Shown: positions 47,478-62,437, numbered from the stretch's first letter. The stretch is 64,000 nt of DNA from Sisyra terminalis (GCA_958496175.1 OY292278.1:2294001-2358000), one strand, 5' to 3'. Notes: generated by a model not told the origin, from the sequence alone. Program-made: numbers and translations.

Positions 47478-50400
47478 AAATCACTAAAAAGCCTTAAATC
47501 TAAAAACGTTGAGAAAACAAGGCCTTATATTGAAAAAACACCCTTTTAAACGGCCTTATTTCTGACGGAAAATGTCACATCAATTTACGGCTCTAAAACT
47601 TCCCGGTTTAAATTCCCGGCAAACTATCCCGATATATTAATGTTACTTTTTTTGAGAACTTGGAGAAAGATTCAAACATTAATATTCAATCAGACTATAG
47701 CAAAAAAAACCATCCCTTATATCCGGTTTTTCCCAATTTAAATTGGCCTTGTTTAAACTTTTGAAATGGAATTGTGGACGTCCTGTTACCCACAGGAAGA
47801 AAATTTCTTCAAATTGTAATTCACTTAAACGTCCCTAATCTTAATTTCTTGAGAAAACTAGGCCTTATTTTGAAAAATCTGTCATTAAACAGGCCTTATT
47901 TCAGACGGAAAATGTCACATTAATTTACGGCTCTAAAACTACCAGGTTTGAACTCCTGGCAAACTATCCCGATACATTAATGTTTCTTTTTTTTGAGAAC
48001 TTGGAGAAAGATTCAAACATTAATATTCAATCAGACTATAGCAAAAAAAACCATCCCTTAAATCCGGTTTTTCCCAATTTAAATTGGCCTTGTTTAAACT
48101 TTTGAAATGGAATTGTGGACGTCCTGTTACCCACAGGAAGAAAATTTCTTCAAATTGTAATTCACTTAAACGTCCCTAATCTTAATTTCTTGCGAAAACT
48201 AGGCCTTATTTTGAAAAATCTGTCATTAAACAGGCCTTATTTAAGACGGAAAATGTCATATCCATTTACGGCTCTAAAACTTCCCGGTTTAAACTCCCGG
48301 CAAACTATCCCAATACATTAATGTTTCTTTTTTTGAGAGCTTGGAGAAAGATTCAAGCATTAATATTCAATTAAACTATAGCAAAAGAAACCATCCCTTA
48401 TATCCGGTTTTTTCCAATTTAAATTGTCCTTGTTTTAGCTTTAAAATGGAGTTGTGGACGTCCTGTTACCCACAGGATGAAAATTTTTTCAAATTGTAAT
48501 TCACTTAAACGTCCCTAATCTTAATTTCTTGAGAAAACTAGGCCTTATTTTGAAAAATCGGCCATTAAACTGGCCTTATTTCAAACGGAAAATGTCACAT
48601 CAATTTACGGCTCTAAAACCTCCAGGTTTAAATTCCTGGCAAACTATCCTGATACATTAATGTTTCTTTTTTTGAGAACTTGGAGAAAGATTCAAACATT
48701 AATATTCAATCAGACTATAGCAAAAGAAAACATCCCTTATATCCGGTTTTTTCCAATTTAAATTGTCCTTGTTTTAGCTTTAAAATGGAGTTGTGGACGT
48801 CCTGTTACCCACAGGAAGAAAATTTCTTCAAATTGTAATTCACTTAAACGTCCCTAATCTTAATTTCTTGAGAAAACTAGGCCTTATTTTGAAAAATCTG
48901 TCATTAAACAGGCCTTATTTCAGACGGAAAATGTCACATTAATTTACGGCTCTAAAACTACCAGGTTTGAACTCCTGGCAAACTATCCCGATACATTAAT
49001 GTTTCTTTTTTTGAGAACTTGGAGAAAGATTCAAACATTAATATTCAATCAGACTATAGCAAAAAAAACCATCCCTTAAATCCGGTTTTTCCCAATTTAA
49101 ATTGGCCTTGTTTAAACTTTTGAAATGGAATTGTGGACGTCCTGTTACCCACAGGAAGAAAATTTCTTCAAATTGTAATTCACTTAAACGTCCCTAATCT
49201 TAATTTCTTGCGAAAACTAGGCCTTATTTTGAAAAATCTGTCATTAAACAGGCCTTATTTCAGACGGAAAATGTCACATCAATTTACGGCTCTAAAACCT
49301 CCAGGTTTAAATTCCTGGCAAACTATCCTGAAACATTAATGTTTCTTTTTTTGAGAACTTGGAGAAAGATTCAAACATTAATATTCAATCAGACTATAGC
49401 AAAAGAAAACATCCCTTATATCCGGTTTTTTCCAATTTAAATTGTCCTTGTTTTAGCTTTAAAATGGAGTTGTGGACGTCCTGTTACCCACAGGAAGAAA
49501 ATTTCTTCAAATTGTAATTCACTTAAACGTCCCTAATCTTAATTTCTTGAGAAAACTAGGCCTTATTTTGAAAAATCGGCCATTAAACTGGCCTTATTTC
49601 AGACGGAAAATGTCACATCAATTTACGGCTCTAAAACTTCCCGGTTTAAATTCCCGGCAAACTATCTCGATACATTAATGTTTCTTTTTTTGAGAGCTTG
49701 GAAAAAGATTCAAGCATTAATATTCAATTAAACTATAGCAAATGAAACCATCCCTTATATCCGGTTTTTTCCAATTTAAATTGTCCTTGTTTTAGCTTTA
49801 AAATGGAGTTGTGGACGTCCTGTTACCCACAGGAAGAAAATTTCTTCCGATTGTAATTCACTTAAACGTCCCCAATCTTAATTTCTTGAGAAAACTAGGC
49901 CTTATTTTGAAAAATCGGCCATTAAACTGGCCTTATTTCAGACGGAAAATGTCATATCAATTTACGGCTCTTAACTTCCCGGTTTAAATTCCCGGCAAAC
50001 TATCCCGATAAATTAATGTTTCTTTTTTTGAGAACGTGGAGAAAGATTCAAACATTAATATTCAATCAGACTATAGCAAAAGAAAACATCCCTTATATCC
50101 GGTTTTTTCCAATTTAAATTGTCCTTGTTTTAGCTTTAAAATGGAGTTGTGGACGTCCTGTTACCCACAGGAAGAAAATTTCTTCAAATTGTAATTCACT
50201 TAAACGTCCCTAATCTTAATTTCTTGAGAAAACTAGGCCTTATTTTGAAAAATCTGTCATTAAACAGGCCTTATTTAAGACGGAAAATGTCATATCCATT
50301 TACGGCTCTAAAACTTCCCGGTTTAAACTCCCGGCAAACTATCCCGATACATTAATGTTTCTTTTTTTGAGAGCTTGGAGAAAGATTCAAGCATTAATAT

Positions 50401-53400
50401 TCAATTAAACTATAGCAAAAGAAACCATCCCTTATATCCGGTTTTTTCCAATTTAAATTGTCCTTGTTTTAGCTTTAAAATGGAGTTGTGGACGTCCTGT
50501 TACCCACAGGATGAAAATTTCTTCAAATTGTAATTCACTTAAACGTCCCTAATCTTAATTTCTTGAGAAAACTAGGCCTTATTTTGAAAAATCGGCCATT
50601 AAACTGGCCTTATTTCAGACGGAAAATGTCACATCAATTTACGGCTCTAAAACCTCCAGGTTTAAATTCCTGGCAAACTATCCTGATAAATTAATGTTTC
50701 TTTTTTTGAGAACTTGGAGAAAGATTCAAACATTAATATTCAATCAGACTATAGCAAAAAAAACCATCCCTTAAATCCGGTTTTTCCCAATTTAAATTGG
50801 CCTTGTTTAAACTTTTGAAATGGAATTGTGGACGTCCTGTTACCCACAGGAAGAAAATTTCTTCAAATTGTAATTCACTTAAACGTCCTTAATCTTAATT
50901 TCTTGCGAAAACTAGGCCTTATTTTGAAAAATCTGTCATTAAACAGGCCTTATTTAAGACGGAAAATGTCATATCCATTTACGGCTCTAAAACTTCCCGG
51001 TTTAAACTCCCGGCAAACTATCCCGATACATTAATGTTTCTTTTTTTGAGAGCTTGGAGAAAGATTCAAGCATTAATATTCAATTAAACTATAGCAAAAG
51101 AAACCATCCCTTATATCCGGTTTTTTCCAATTTAAATTGTCCTTGTTTTAGCTTTAAAATGGAGTTGTGGACGTCCTGTTACCCACAGGATGAAAATTTC
51201 TTCAAATTGTAATTCACTTAAACGTCCCTAATCTTAATTTCTTGAGAAAACTAGGCCTTATTTTGAAAAATCTGTCATTAAACAGGCCTTATTTCAGACG
51301 GAAAATGTCACATCTATTTACGGCTCTAAAACCTCCAGGTTTAAATTCCTGGCAAACTATCCTGATACATTAATGTTTCTTTTTTTGAGAGCTTGGAAAA
51401 AGATTCAAGCATTAATATTCAATTAAACTATAGCAAATGAAACCATCCCTTATATCCGGTTTTTTCCAATTTAAATTGTCCTTGTTTTAGCTTTAAAATG
51501 GAGTTGTGGACGTCCTGTTACCCACAGGAAGAAAATTTCTTCCGATTGTAATTCACTTAAACGTCCCCAATCTTAATTTCTTGAGAAAACTAGGCCTTAT
51601 TTTGAAAAATCGGCCATTAAACTGGCCTTATTTCAGACGGAAAATGTCATATCAATTTACGGCTCTTAACTTCCCGGTTTAAATTCCCGGCAAACTATCC
51701 CGATAAATTAATGTTTCTTTTTTTGAGAACGTGGAGAAAGATTCAAACATTAATATTCAATCAGACTATAGCAAAAGAAAACATCCCTTAAATCCGGTTT
51801 TTCCCAATTTAAATTGGCCTTGTTTAAACTTTTGAAATGGAATTGTGGACGTCCTGTTACCCACAGGAAGAAAATTTCTTCAAATTGTAATTCACTTAAA
51901 CGTCCTTAATCTTAATTTCTTGCGAAAACTAGGCCTTATTTTGAAAAATCTGTCATTAAACAGGCCTTATTTAAGACGGAAAATGTCATATCCATTTATG
52001 GCTCTAAAACTTCCCGGTTTAAACTCCCGGCAAACTATCCCGATACATTAATGTTTCTTTTTTTGAGAGCTTGGAGAAAGATTCAAGCATTAATATTCAA
52101 TTAAACTATAGCAAAAGAAACCATCCCTTATATCCGGTTTTTTCCAATTTAAATTGTCCTTGTTTTAGCTTTAAAATGGAGTTGTGGACGTCCTGTTACC
52201 CACAGGATGAAAATTTCTTCAAATTGTAATTCACTTAAACGTCCCTAATCTTAATTTCTTGAGAAAACTAGGCCTTATTTTGAAAAATCGGCCATTAAAC
52301 TGGCCTTATTTCAGACGGAAAATGTCACATCAATTTACGGCTCTAAAACTTCCCGGTTTAAATTCCCGGCAAACTATCTCGATACATTAATGTTTCTTTT
52401 TTTGAGAGCTTGGAAAAAGATTCAAGCATTAATATTCAATTAAACTATAGCAAATGAAACCATCCCTTATATCCGGTTTTTTCCAATTTAAATTGTCCTT
52501 GTTTTAGCTTTAAAATGGAGTTGTGGACGTCCTGTTACCCACAGGAAGAAAATTTCTTCCGATTGTAATTCACTTAAACGTCCCCAATCTTAATTTCTTG
52601 AGAAAACTAGGCCTTATTTTGAAAAATCGGCCATTAAACTGGCCTTATTTCAGACGGAAAATGTCATATCAATTTACGGCTCTTAACTTCCCGGTTTAAA
52701 TTCCCGGCAAACTATCCCGATAAATTAATGTTTCTTTTTTTGAGAACGTGGAGAAAGATTCAAACATTAATATTCAATCAGACTATAGCAAAAGAAAACA
52801 TCCCTTATATCCGGTTTTTTCCAATTTAAATTGTCCTTGTTTTAGCTTTAAAATGGAGTTGTGGACGTCCTGTTACCCACAGGAAGAAAATTTCTTCAAA
52901 TTGTAATTCACTTAAACGTCCCTAATCTTAATTTCTTGAGAAAACTAGGCCTTATTTTGAAAAATCTGTCATTAAACAGGCCTTATTTCAGACGGAAAAT
53001 GTCACATTAATTTACGGCTCTAAAACTACCAGGTTTGAACTCCTGGCAAACTATCCCGATACATTAATGTTTCTTTTTTTGAGAACTTGGAGAAAGATTC
53101 AAACATTAATATTCAATCAGACTACAGCATAAAAAACCATCCCTTAAATCCGGTTTTTCCCAATTTAAATTGGCCTTGTTTAAACTTTTGAAATGGAATT
53201 GTGGACGTCCTGTTACCCACAGGAAGAAAATTTCTTCAAATTGTAATTCACTTAAACGTCCCTAATCTTAATTTCTTGCGAAAACTAGGCCATATTTTGA
53301 AAAATCTGTCATTAAACAGGCCTTATTTAAGACGGAAAATGTCATATCCATTTACGGCTCTAAAACTTCCCGGTTTAAACTCCCGGCAAACTATCCCGAT

Positions 53401-55615
53401 ACATTAATGTTTCTTTTTTTGAGAACTTGGAGAAAGATTCAAACATTAATATTCAATCAGACTATAGCAAAAAAAACCATCCCTTTAATCCGGTTTTTCC
53501 CAATTTAAATTGGCCTTGTTTAAACTTTTGAAATGGAATTGTGGACGTCCTGTTACCCACAGGATGAAAATTTTTTCAAATTGTAATTCACTTAAACGTC
53601 CCTAATCTTAATTTCTTGAGAAAACTAGGCCTTATTTTGAAAAATCTGTCATTAAACAGGCCTTATTTCAGACGGAAAATGTCACATTAATTTACGGCTC
53701 TAAAACCTCCAGGTTTAAATTCCTGGCAAACTATCCTGATACATTAATGTTTCTTTTTTTGAGAACTTGGAGAAAGATTCAAACATTAATATTCAATCAG
53801 ACTATAGCAAAAGAAAACATCCCTTATATCCGGTTTTTTCCAATTTAAATTGTCCTTGTTTTAGCTTTAAAATGGAGTTGTGGACGTCCTGTTACCCACA
53901 GGATGAAAATTTCTTCAAATTGTAATTCACTTAAACGTCCCTAATCTTAATTTCTTGAGAAAACTAGGCCTTATTTTGAAAAATCGGCCATTAAACTGGC
54001 CTTATTTCAGACGGAAAATGTCACATCAATTTACGGCTCTAAAACCTCCAGGTTTAAATTCCTGGCAAACTATCCTGATACATTAATGTTTCTTTTTTTG
54101 AGAACTTGGAGAAAGATTCAAACATTAATATTCAATCAGACTAGAGCAAAAGAAAACATCCCTTATATCCGGTTTTTTCCAATTTAAATTGTCCTTGTTT
54201 TAGCTTTAAAATGGAGTTGTGGACGTCCTGTTACCCACAGGATGAAAATTTCTTCAAATTGTAATTCACTTAAACGTCCCCAATCTTAATTTCTTGAGAA
54301 AACTAGGCCTTATTTTGAAAAATCGGCCATTAAACTGGCCTTATTTCAGACGGAAAATGTCATATCAATTTACGGCTCTTAACTTCCCGGTTTAAATTCC
54401 CGGCAAACTATCCCGATAAATTAATGTTTCTTTTTTTGAGAACGTGGAGAAAGATTCAAACATTAATATTCAATCAGACTATAGCAAAAGAAAACATCCC
54501 TTATATCCGGTTTTTCCCAATTTAAATTGGCCTTGTATTTGCTTTGAAATGGAATTGTGGACGTCCTGTTACCCACAGGAAGAAAATTTCTTCAAATTGT
54601 AATTCACTTAAACGTCCCTAATCTTAATTTTGTGAGAAAACTAGGCCTTATTTTGAAAAATCGGCCATTAAACTGGCCTTATTTCAGACGGAAAATGTCA
54701 CATCAATTTACGGCTCTAAAACTTCCCGGTTTAAATTCCCGGCAAACTATCCCGACAAATTAATGTTTCTTTTTTTGAGAACGTGGAGAAAGATTCAAAC
54801 ATTAATATTCAATCAGACTATAGCAAAAAAAAACCATCCCTTATATCCGGTTTTTCCCAATTTAAATTGGCCTTGTTTTAACTTTGAAATGGAATTGTGG
54901 ACGTCCTGTTACCCACAGGAAGAAAATTTCTTCAAATTGTAATTCACTTAAACGTCCCTAATCTTAATTTCTTGAGAAAACTAGGCCTTATTTTGAAAAA
55001 TCGGCCATTAAACTGGCCTTATTTCAGACGGAAAATGTCATATCAATTTACGGCTCTTAAACTTCCCGGTTTAAATTCCCGGCAAACTATCCCGATAAAT
55101 TAATGTTTTTTTTTGAGAACGTGGAGAAAGATTCAAACATTAATATTCATTCAGATTATAGCAAAAGAAAACATCCCTTATATCCGGTTTTCCCAATTTA
55201 AATTGGCCTTGTTTTAGATTTGAAATTGAATTGTGGTCGTCCTGTTACCCACAGGAAGAAAATTTCTTCAAATTGTAATTCACTTAAACGTCCCTTATCT
55301 TAATTTCTTGAGAAAACTAAGCCTTATTTTGAAAAATCGGCCATTAAACTGGCCTTATTTCAGACGGAAAATGTCACATCAATTCACGGCTCTAAAACCT
55401 CCAGGTATAAATTTCTGGCAAACTATCCCGGTACATTAATGTTTCTTTTTTTGAGAACGTGGAGAAAGATTCAAGCATGAATATTCAATTAGACTATAGC
55501 AAAAGAAAACATCCCTTATATCCGGTTTTTCCCTATTTAAATTGGCCTTGTTTTAGCTTTGAAATGGAATTGTGGACGTCCTGTTACCCACAGGAAGAAA
55601 ATTTCTTTCCATTGT
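47121..55615 (+). repeat. higher-order block C (insert + ~24 monomers)
   Basis: 8495 bp. The CTATCCTGAAACATT monomer is at ~49327 and the TAATTTTGTGAGAAAAC monomer at ~54625. The ends match blocks A and B; the extra length lies in additional CATATCCATTTACGG-type monomers in the middle. Confidence 0.75.
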
Positions 55616-55972
55616 TATTTATTAGATAGCTTAAATCTACAAACATTGACATAACAAGGCCTAAATTCATTTTCTAAATTATTTCTATTTTCAAACAATT
55701 CTAATTTGTTGGCAATTCGAATTGTTTAGAATTTTGAATTAAGACAACGCCACAATGTGTTTCGAATTTAGTTGGAAGCTATGAGTACAACCACCTGACT
55801 CACAGGTGGCACTAAAAACTTAAGGTGGTTAAGTGACATTACATGTCAAGAGTTCACACGTTCTAGCATAGATGGAAAGACAGCAGATGTCAATTTGACA
55901 ACTAACTTTTGATAGTATTTCAAATTTTAATTGTATATAATATTAAAATTTAATTGTATTTCTTCTCATTGT
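55616..55972 (+). repeat. 357 bp insert unit, copy 7
   Basis: Has TCTATTTTCAAACAATTC like copy 5 but an intact dyad CCACCTGACTCACAGGTGG, and ACAACCACC in place of ACATCCACC. Confidence 0.85.
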
Positions 55973-58900
55973 AAATCACTAAAAAGCCTTAAATCTAAAA
56001 ACGTTGAGAAAACAAGGCCTTATATTGAAAAAACACCCTTTTAAACGGCCTTATTTCTGACGGAAAATGTCACATCAATTTACGGCTCTAAAACTTCCCG
56101 GTTTAAATTCCCGGCAAACTATCCCGATATATTAATGTTACTTTTTTTGAGAACTTGGAGAAAGATTCAAACATTAATATTCAATCAGACTATAGCAAAA
56201 AAAAACCATCCCTTATATCCGGTGTTTGCTAATTTGAATTGGCCTTGTTTAAACTTTGAAATGGAATTGAGGACGTCCTGTTACCCACAGGAAGAAAATT
56301 TCTTCAAATTGTAATTCACTTAAACGTCCCTAATCTTAATTTCTTGAGAAAACAAGGCCTTATTTTGAAAAATCTGTCATTAAACAGGCCTTATTTCAGA
56401 CGGAAAATGTCACATCTATTTAAGGCTCTAAAACTTCCCGGTTTAAATTCCCGGCAAACTATCCCGATACATTAATGTTTCTTTTTTTGAGAACGTGGGA
56501 AAAGATTCAAACATTAATATTCAGTCAGACTATAGCAAAAGAAAACATCCCTTATATCCTGTTTTTCCCAATTTAAATTGGCCTTGTTTAAACTTTGAAA
56601 TGGAATTGTGGACGTCCTGTTACCCACAGGAAGAAAATTTCTTCAAATTGTAATTCACTTAAACGTCCCTAATCTTAATTTCTTGAGAAAACTAGGCCTT
56701 ATTTTGAAAAATCTGTCATTAAACAGGCCTTATTTCAGACGGAAAATGTCTCATCTATTTAAGGCTCTAAAACTTCCCGGTTTAAATTCCCGGCAAACTA
56801 TCCCGATACATCAATGTTTCTTTTTTTGAGAACGAAGAAAAAGATTCAAACATTAATATTCAATCAGACTATAGCAAAAGAAAACATCCCTTATATCCGG
56901 TTTTTTCCAATTTAAGTTGGCCTTGTTTTAACTTTGAAATGGAATTGTGGACGTCCTGTTACCCACAGGAAGAAAATTTCTTCCGATTGTAATTCAATAA
57001 AACGTCAACAATCTTAATTTATTGGAAAAACTAGACCTTATTTTGAAAAATCTGTCATTAAACAGGCCTTATTTCAGACGGAAAATGTCACATCTATTTA
57101 AGGCTCTAAAACTTCCCGGTTTAAATTCCCGGCAAACTATCCCGATACATTAATGTTTCTTTTTTTGAGAACGTGGAGAAAGATTCAAACATTAATATTC
57201 AATCAGACTATAGCAAAAAAAACAATCCCTAATATCCTGTTTTTCCCAATTTTAATTGTCCTTGTTTTAGCTTTGAAATGGAATTGTGCACGTCCTGTTA
57301 CCCACAGGAAGAAAATTTCTATCGATTGTAATTCAATAAAACGTCCCTTATCCTAATTTCTTGAGATAACTAAGCCTTATTTTGAAAAATCGGCCATTAA
57401 ACTGGCCTTTTTTCAGACGGAAAATGTCACATCAATTTACGGCTCTAAAACCTCTAGGTTTAAATTCCTGGCAAACTATCCTGATACATTAATGTTTCTT
57501 TATTTGAGAACTTGGAGAAAGATTCAAACATTAATATTCAATCAGACTATAGCTAAAAAAAACCATCCCTTATATCCGGTTTTTCCCAATTTAAATTGGC
57601 ATTGTTTTAGCTTTGAAATGGAATTGTGGACGTCCTCTTACCCACAGGAAGAAAATTTCTTCAAATCTTAATTCACTTAAACGTCCCTAATCTTAATTTC
57701 TTGAGAAAACTAGGCCTTATTTTGAAAAATCTGTCATTAAACAGGCCTTATTTCAGACGGAAAATGTCTCATCTATTTAAGGCTCTAAAACTTCCCGGTT
57801 TAAATTTCCGGCAAACTATCCCGATACATTAATGTTTCTTTTTTTGAGAACGTGGAAAAAGATTCAAACATTAATATTCAATCAGACTATAGCAAAAAAA
57901 ACCATCCCTTATATCCGGTTTTTCCCAATTTAAATTGGCCTTGTTTAAACTTTTGAAATGGAATTGTGGACGTCCTGTTACCCACAGGAAGAAAATTTCT
58001 TCAAATTGTAATTCAATTAAACGTCCCTAATCTTAAATTCTTGAGAAAACTAGGCCTTATTTTGAAAAATCTGTCATTAAACAGGCCTTATTTCAGAAGG
58101 AAAATGTCACATTAATTTACGGCTCTAAAACTACCAGGTTTAAACTCCTGGCAAACTATCCCGATACATTAATATTTCTTTTTTTGAGAACTTGGAGAAA
58201 GATTCAAACATTAATATTCAATCAGACTATAGCAAAAAAAACCATCCCTTAAATCCGGTTTTTCCCAATTTAAATTGGCCTTGTTTAAACTTTTGAAATG
58301 GAATTGTGGACGTCCTCTTACCCACAGAAAGAAAATTACTTCAAATTGTAATTCACTTAAACGTCCCTAATCTTAATTTCTTGAGAAAACGAGGCCTTAT
58401 TTTGAAAAAACGGCCATTAAACTGGCCTTATTTCAAACGGAAAATGTCACATCAATTTACGGCTCTAAATCTTCCCGGTTAAAATTCCCGGCAAACTATC
58501 CCGATAAATTAATGTTTTTTTTTTTGTGAACGTGGAGAAAGATTCAAACATTAATATTCAATCAGACTATAGCAAAAAAAACCATCCCTTATATCCGGTT
58601 TTTCCCAATTTAAATTGGCATTGTTTTAGCTTTGAAATGGAATTGTGGACGTCCTGTTTCCCACAGGAAGAAAATTTCTTCAAATTGTAATTCACTTAAA
58701 CGTCCCTTATCTTAATTTCTTGAGAAAACTAGGCCTTATTTTGAAAAATCTGTCATTAAACAGGCCTTATTTCAGACGGAAAATGTCACATCTATTTAAG
58801 GCTCTTAAACTTCCGGGTTTAAATTCCCGGCAAACTATCCTGCTAAATAATAATTCTTTTTATAAGAACGTGGAGTAAGATTCAAACATTAATATTCAAT

Positions 58901-58982
58901 CAGACTATAGCAAAAGAAACATTCCCTTATATCCGGTTTTTCCAAATTTCAATTGGCCTTGTTTTAACGTTGAAATGGAATT

Positions 58983-59336
58983 GTGGACGTCCTGTTACCC
59001 ACAGGACGAAAATTTCTACACATTGGATATCACTAGAAGGTCTTATATCTATTAAATATAAGGCTTTAAATATAAAACCGTTGAGAAAACTAGGCCTTAT
59101 AATGAAAAGTCTGCTATTTAATAGACCTTATTTCGTACGAAAATTAACTCATTGTTTTACGTCTCCCTAACGTCCCGTTTTTAATTCCGGGGAAACTATA
59201 CCTTAAAAATAAAATGTTTTTCATTAACATCGTTAAGGTTGATTCAAATCAAGTGCAGCGAAATATACTATCCCTTATATCCTGTTGTTCCTTTTAAAAA
59301 TTGTCCTTTTTGAAAGTTTGAAGTGGAATTTGAATT
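58983..59336 (+). repeat. degenerate last monomer before cassette 3
   Basis: Same as 16131-16484 with small differences (ACAGGACGAAAATTTCTACA for ACAGGAAGAAAATTTCTTCA; AAACTATACC for AAACTATTCC). Confidence 0.88.
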
Positions 59337-59341
59337 TGAAA

Positions 59342-59497
59342 TTAGCTGTCAAATCACTACAGCTACCTGACAGCAAAACGCTGAACTATTGTGTATGACA
59401 CGCTCACTTATTGTTAAAACAGAATTGTTTTTTATCTTTGATAAAACTTAATAGTTCAGCTTTTTGCTGTCGGGAGACATCGTTGTGTGACAGCTTA
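59342..59497. mobile_element. MITE-like hairpin element, copy 3
   Basis: Same as 161-316, TTA flanks kept. Confidence 0.6.
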
Positions 59498-61907
59498 TTA
59501 ATGCACATTAAATTAATGAAAATACCATTTAAAACGATCGATCCATGCTTAAATTGTGTTGACATGCATCTATAAGCTTCACTTTATCGATTTAAATCGA
59601 TATTACAATCGTAAAATAATGCTCCGAGTAAAATGGAGTTCCTTAACCTCTTATTTTAGCATACAAACAAAACGCTAATTTCTCGAAAAGTGGACATTTA
59701 TTTGAAATTCTAAGTTCATTTTCGGTTTTAATGCATCGCATATTATCTAAAAATCATACATTTCCTTAATTTTATTGGCAAGTATTGATTTTTAACTGCG
59801 GGTGTTTGGTCGTATATCAACATGGGCAGTTTTAAAAATTGTTGTCTGTAACTTTGAACTAAACAAATAAATAGACAAATACAACAAAATATGAATAATT
59901 TATTTAAATAATTGAACAAGTTGTATGGATCCAGTAGTAGATATCGGTAGATCGGTACCTTCTCGTTCTCAATAAAGTTCATTAGATTGGCTTATTGGTA
60001 GTTATTTTTCCGGTGGTTGTTGTTGTTCTTGTTGGTTTTGGCACTAGTGTTGCTTGCTTCTAGTTATCCAGCTTCTTCATTCAATATAAATATCTAGTAG
60101 ATATAAATATTTCTTGCTTTGCTCCTTCTTATTTCTTTATTGCCTTTATTTGATTCTTGAGCCAGACACCTTGCTTATTATATATAGCTATTCGGAGAAT
60201 AAATTCTTGATGACTTTGCTTATGATGATTCTGCAACGTTCGATTAATTATTATTTACTTCCACTTTTGCGGAAAGGGGCGCTTCAAATCCAATAAATCA
60301 CCTGAAAAATAAAATTATATGAATAAGAAAAGAACATTCTCTTCTTCTTAATCTTTAACATGGTTTCCAATAGATAGATATATGGAGATAAATTGATCAG
60401 AATCTGTTTCTGCTGGACGGTCCTTTTTCAGCGAACTCTTGTCCACGAGCTGTTCCAGCAGGTCGATAATTGCCTACGTTTCCTTTTCCCTTCTGGTCCC
60501 TGTGGTAGATATAGTGACGTGGGATTAGGAATGTCCGAATACTCAATAATTCGTCCATTCTACGTTAGCAAATAGAATCTCTGGACTGCTGCGGGTCTCT
60601 AACTTGGTTTAAGATGGAATCATTTGATATTCCTACAATGAAAAGTCAAAGTTAAAACATAAATATACATGGGTAAGCATAACAATATAAGAACGTCTCG
60701 TACCTGCATTATATACTATATGTAGTATAATAAATGAACGCTTAATCGAAATTTATGTTCAGTGTTCAAAGAATTCAAAATCCTCGTAAATCTATCTACA
60801 TCATAGGTATTGTTGCACTATTACTTTCATATCATGACTCGAAAAAAAAGGCGAGAAGAGCAACGTGCAAAAGTAAGAACCGAAGAGGATTTGGTGTGAA
60901 ATCTGGTCCAGTTTTAGTCGTAACGAGTTCGGTTGGTTGTCCAGTAGCAAAAAAGCTCACGTGACTACAGCAACTTGTTGTTCAAGTCGTGGACCATTCG
61001 GCATTCAGTGAATTAGAAACGAGAAAGCATCTTGAGTCTTCAAGGTACAAAAAGCTCTGCTTTACATGGCCAATGTAAACGTCTGCTTTCAATACGGACT
61101 GCCAAACAGCGGTGATTATTGGGATAGCAGTTTTCAGTTGGAGTATTCAAATCATGTCATCCTTAAATTGATAAATTCATAACAAACTTTTCTTTTGTCG
61201 CTAAAATTTCAAATATATAGAAACTAACTTACGTTCAAATCATCCTTGACTATTCAGATGAAAATTTCGACACTGCACCACTTCCCTCAACCTCGCACAG
61301 TCCATAAGTCGGTAGGTAGGTCCATTTCCAATCTTCCAATGTACATATATTCTTTTCCAAGTCTAAGTGAATCTAAAAAACCAACAACAACAACAATTAT
61401 ACGTAGGTACATACCTATACTATGTACGATTGATTAGGTAATAGTTGTTCATTAAAAACTACCAAGCTATAAAACTTACTTCTCATGTCTTCTTACCTAT
61501 CAACTAAATAGGTCGGAAATCGCCTTTGAATTAAATAACTAACTTTTTCTTCACACTTTAGCTATCTATCCAGTCATCGATACATATAGCTAATACCTAA
61601 GCGATTATTAATTGATAGTTAATGAGTTATTGACAAAAATTGAAGTAACACTTTGAGATTTGAATCTAAAAACTAGTGGCACATGGAAACGAGTCACAAA
61701 TGTTCAAACACGATTTACCTACCAAATGCTATTGCAATTATTTTCACGATCATTATCTGTTTTGAAAATTACAATAATTCTAAATTAAATTAATGTAGTT
61801 ATCACAGTATGCATGGGGTTGTAAATAATCTTGAAGGTTAGAGACAATTCGTTGACAATTCGTTGTGCAATGATATAATCCTATATTTTACCGTTAGAAT
61901 TATTCAC
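59498..61907. other. cassette 3 unique region, no intact gene
   Basis: Counterpart of 317-2725. Same short coding-like fragments on the minus strand, no gene called. Confidence 0.6.
59586..59601. repeat. perfect 16 bp palindrome
   Basis: ATCGATTTAAATCGAT, unchanged. Confidence 0.5.
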
Positions 61908-61941
61908 GGAGTCAGCGGGATTTCGGGGGACGGGTGGTGGT
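61908..61941 (+). other. G-rich segment, cassette 3
   Basis: Same as 2726-2759. Confidence 0.35.
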
Positions 61942-62008
61942 AAATGTTGGAAACGTATGTTTGTTTTCGTGATACTATTCACTTCTCTCTCTTACTTGTA
62001 TCCGCAAT

Positions 62009-62079
62009 GGCAACGCTTCGCGCTGTTCCCAACCAGTCACCCATCCAAATTCTAAACCGCGCTCTATGTTGCTTAACGT
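62009..62079 (-). pseudogene. 5S rRNA minus-strand arm (cassette 3, unit 1)
   Basis: Same as 2827-2897. Confidence 0.85.
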
Positions 62080-62086
62080 TTACTGA

Positions 62087-62169
62087 TCGTCCGATCACCA
62101 AGTTAAGCAACATACGAACAGTATAGGACTTGGATGGGTGACCGCTTGGGAACATCGCGGGGCATTGGC
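62087..62169 (+). pseudogene. 5S rRNA plus-strand arm (cassette 3, unit 1)
   Basis: Same as 2905-2987, with CCGATCACC as in cassette 1. Boxes A and C intact. Confidence 0.88.
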
Positions 62170-62173
62170 AAGC

Positions 62174-62187
62174 TTTTTTTTTTTTTT
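62174..62187 (+). terminator. Pol III-type T-tract (cassette 3, unit 1)
   Basis: Fourteen T after GGCAAGC. Confidence 0.7.
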
Positions 62188-62437
62188 ATTTTCTTTCAAA
62201 TTTTTTTCTTTAAAACATTAAATATTATATTCCTATTAATTAAAATCATTATTTTTCTCCTGTTTCCTTAATATAAATCAAAGCAAAATGAATAAAGTCT
62301 TTTTTTACATGTAATTATTACAAAATTAAACGTTTCAAATAAAAAATAAATAAAATAATAAGTTTAATTAATAACAATTAAATATTTAATGTCTTAAAGA
62401 ATTGAAACATTGAAATAAAATAAAAAAATAACCAATT

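Larger units (their letters stand above)
19972..59336 (+). repeat. satellite array 2, ~339 bp monomers
   Basis: About 116 head-to-tail monomers of the same family as array 1, all on the same strand, with five insert units. Subfamilies differ at linked positions (ATCGGCCATTAAACTGGCC against ATCTGTCATTAAACAGGCC; CCCGG...CCCGG against CCAGG...CCTGG; GGAATTGTGG against GGAGTTGTGG). They are arranged in higher-order blocks rather than at random. No gene or ncRNA is recognised inside. Confidence 0.95.
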
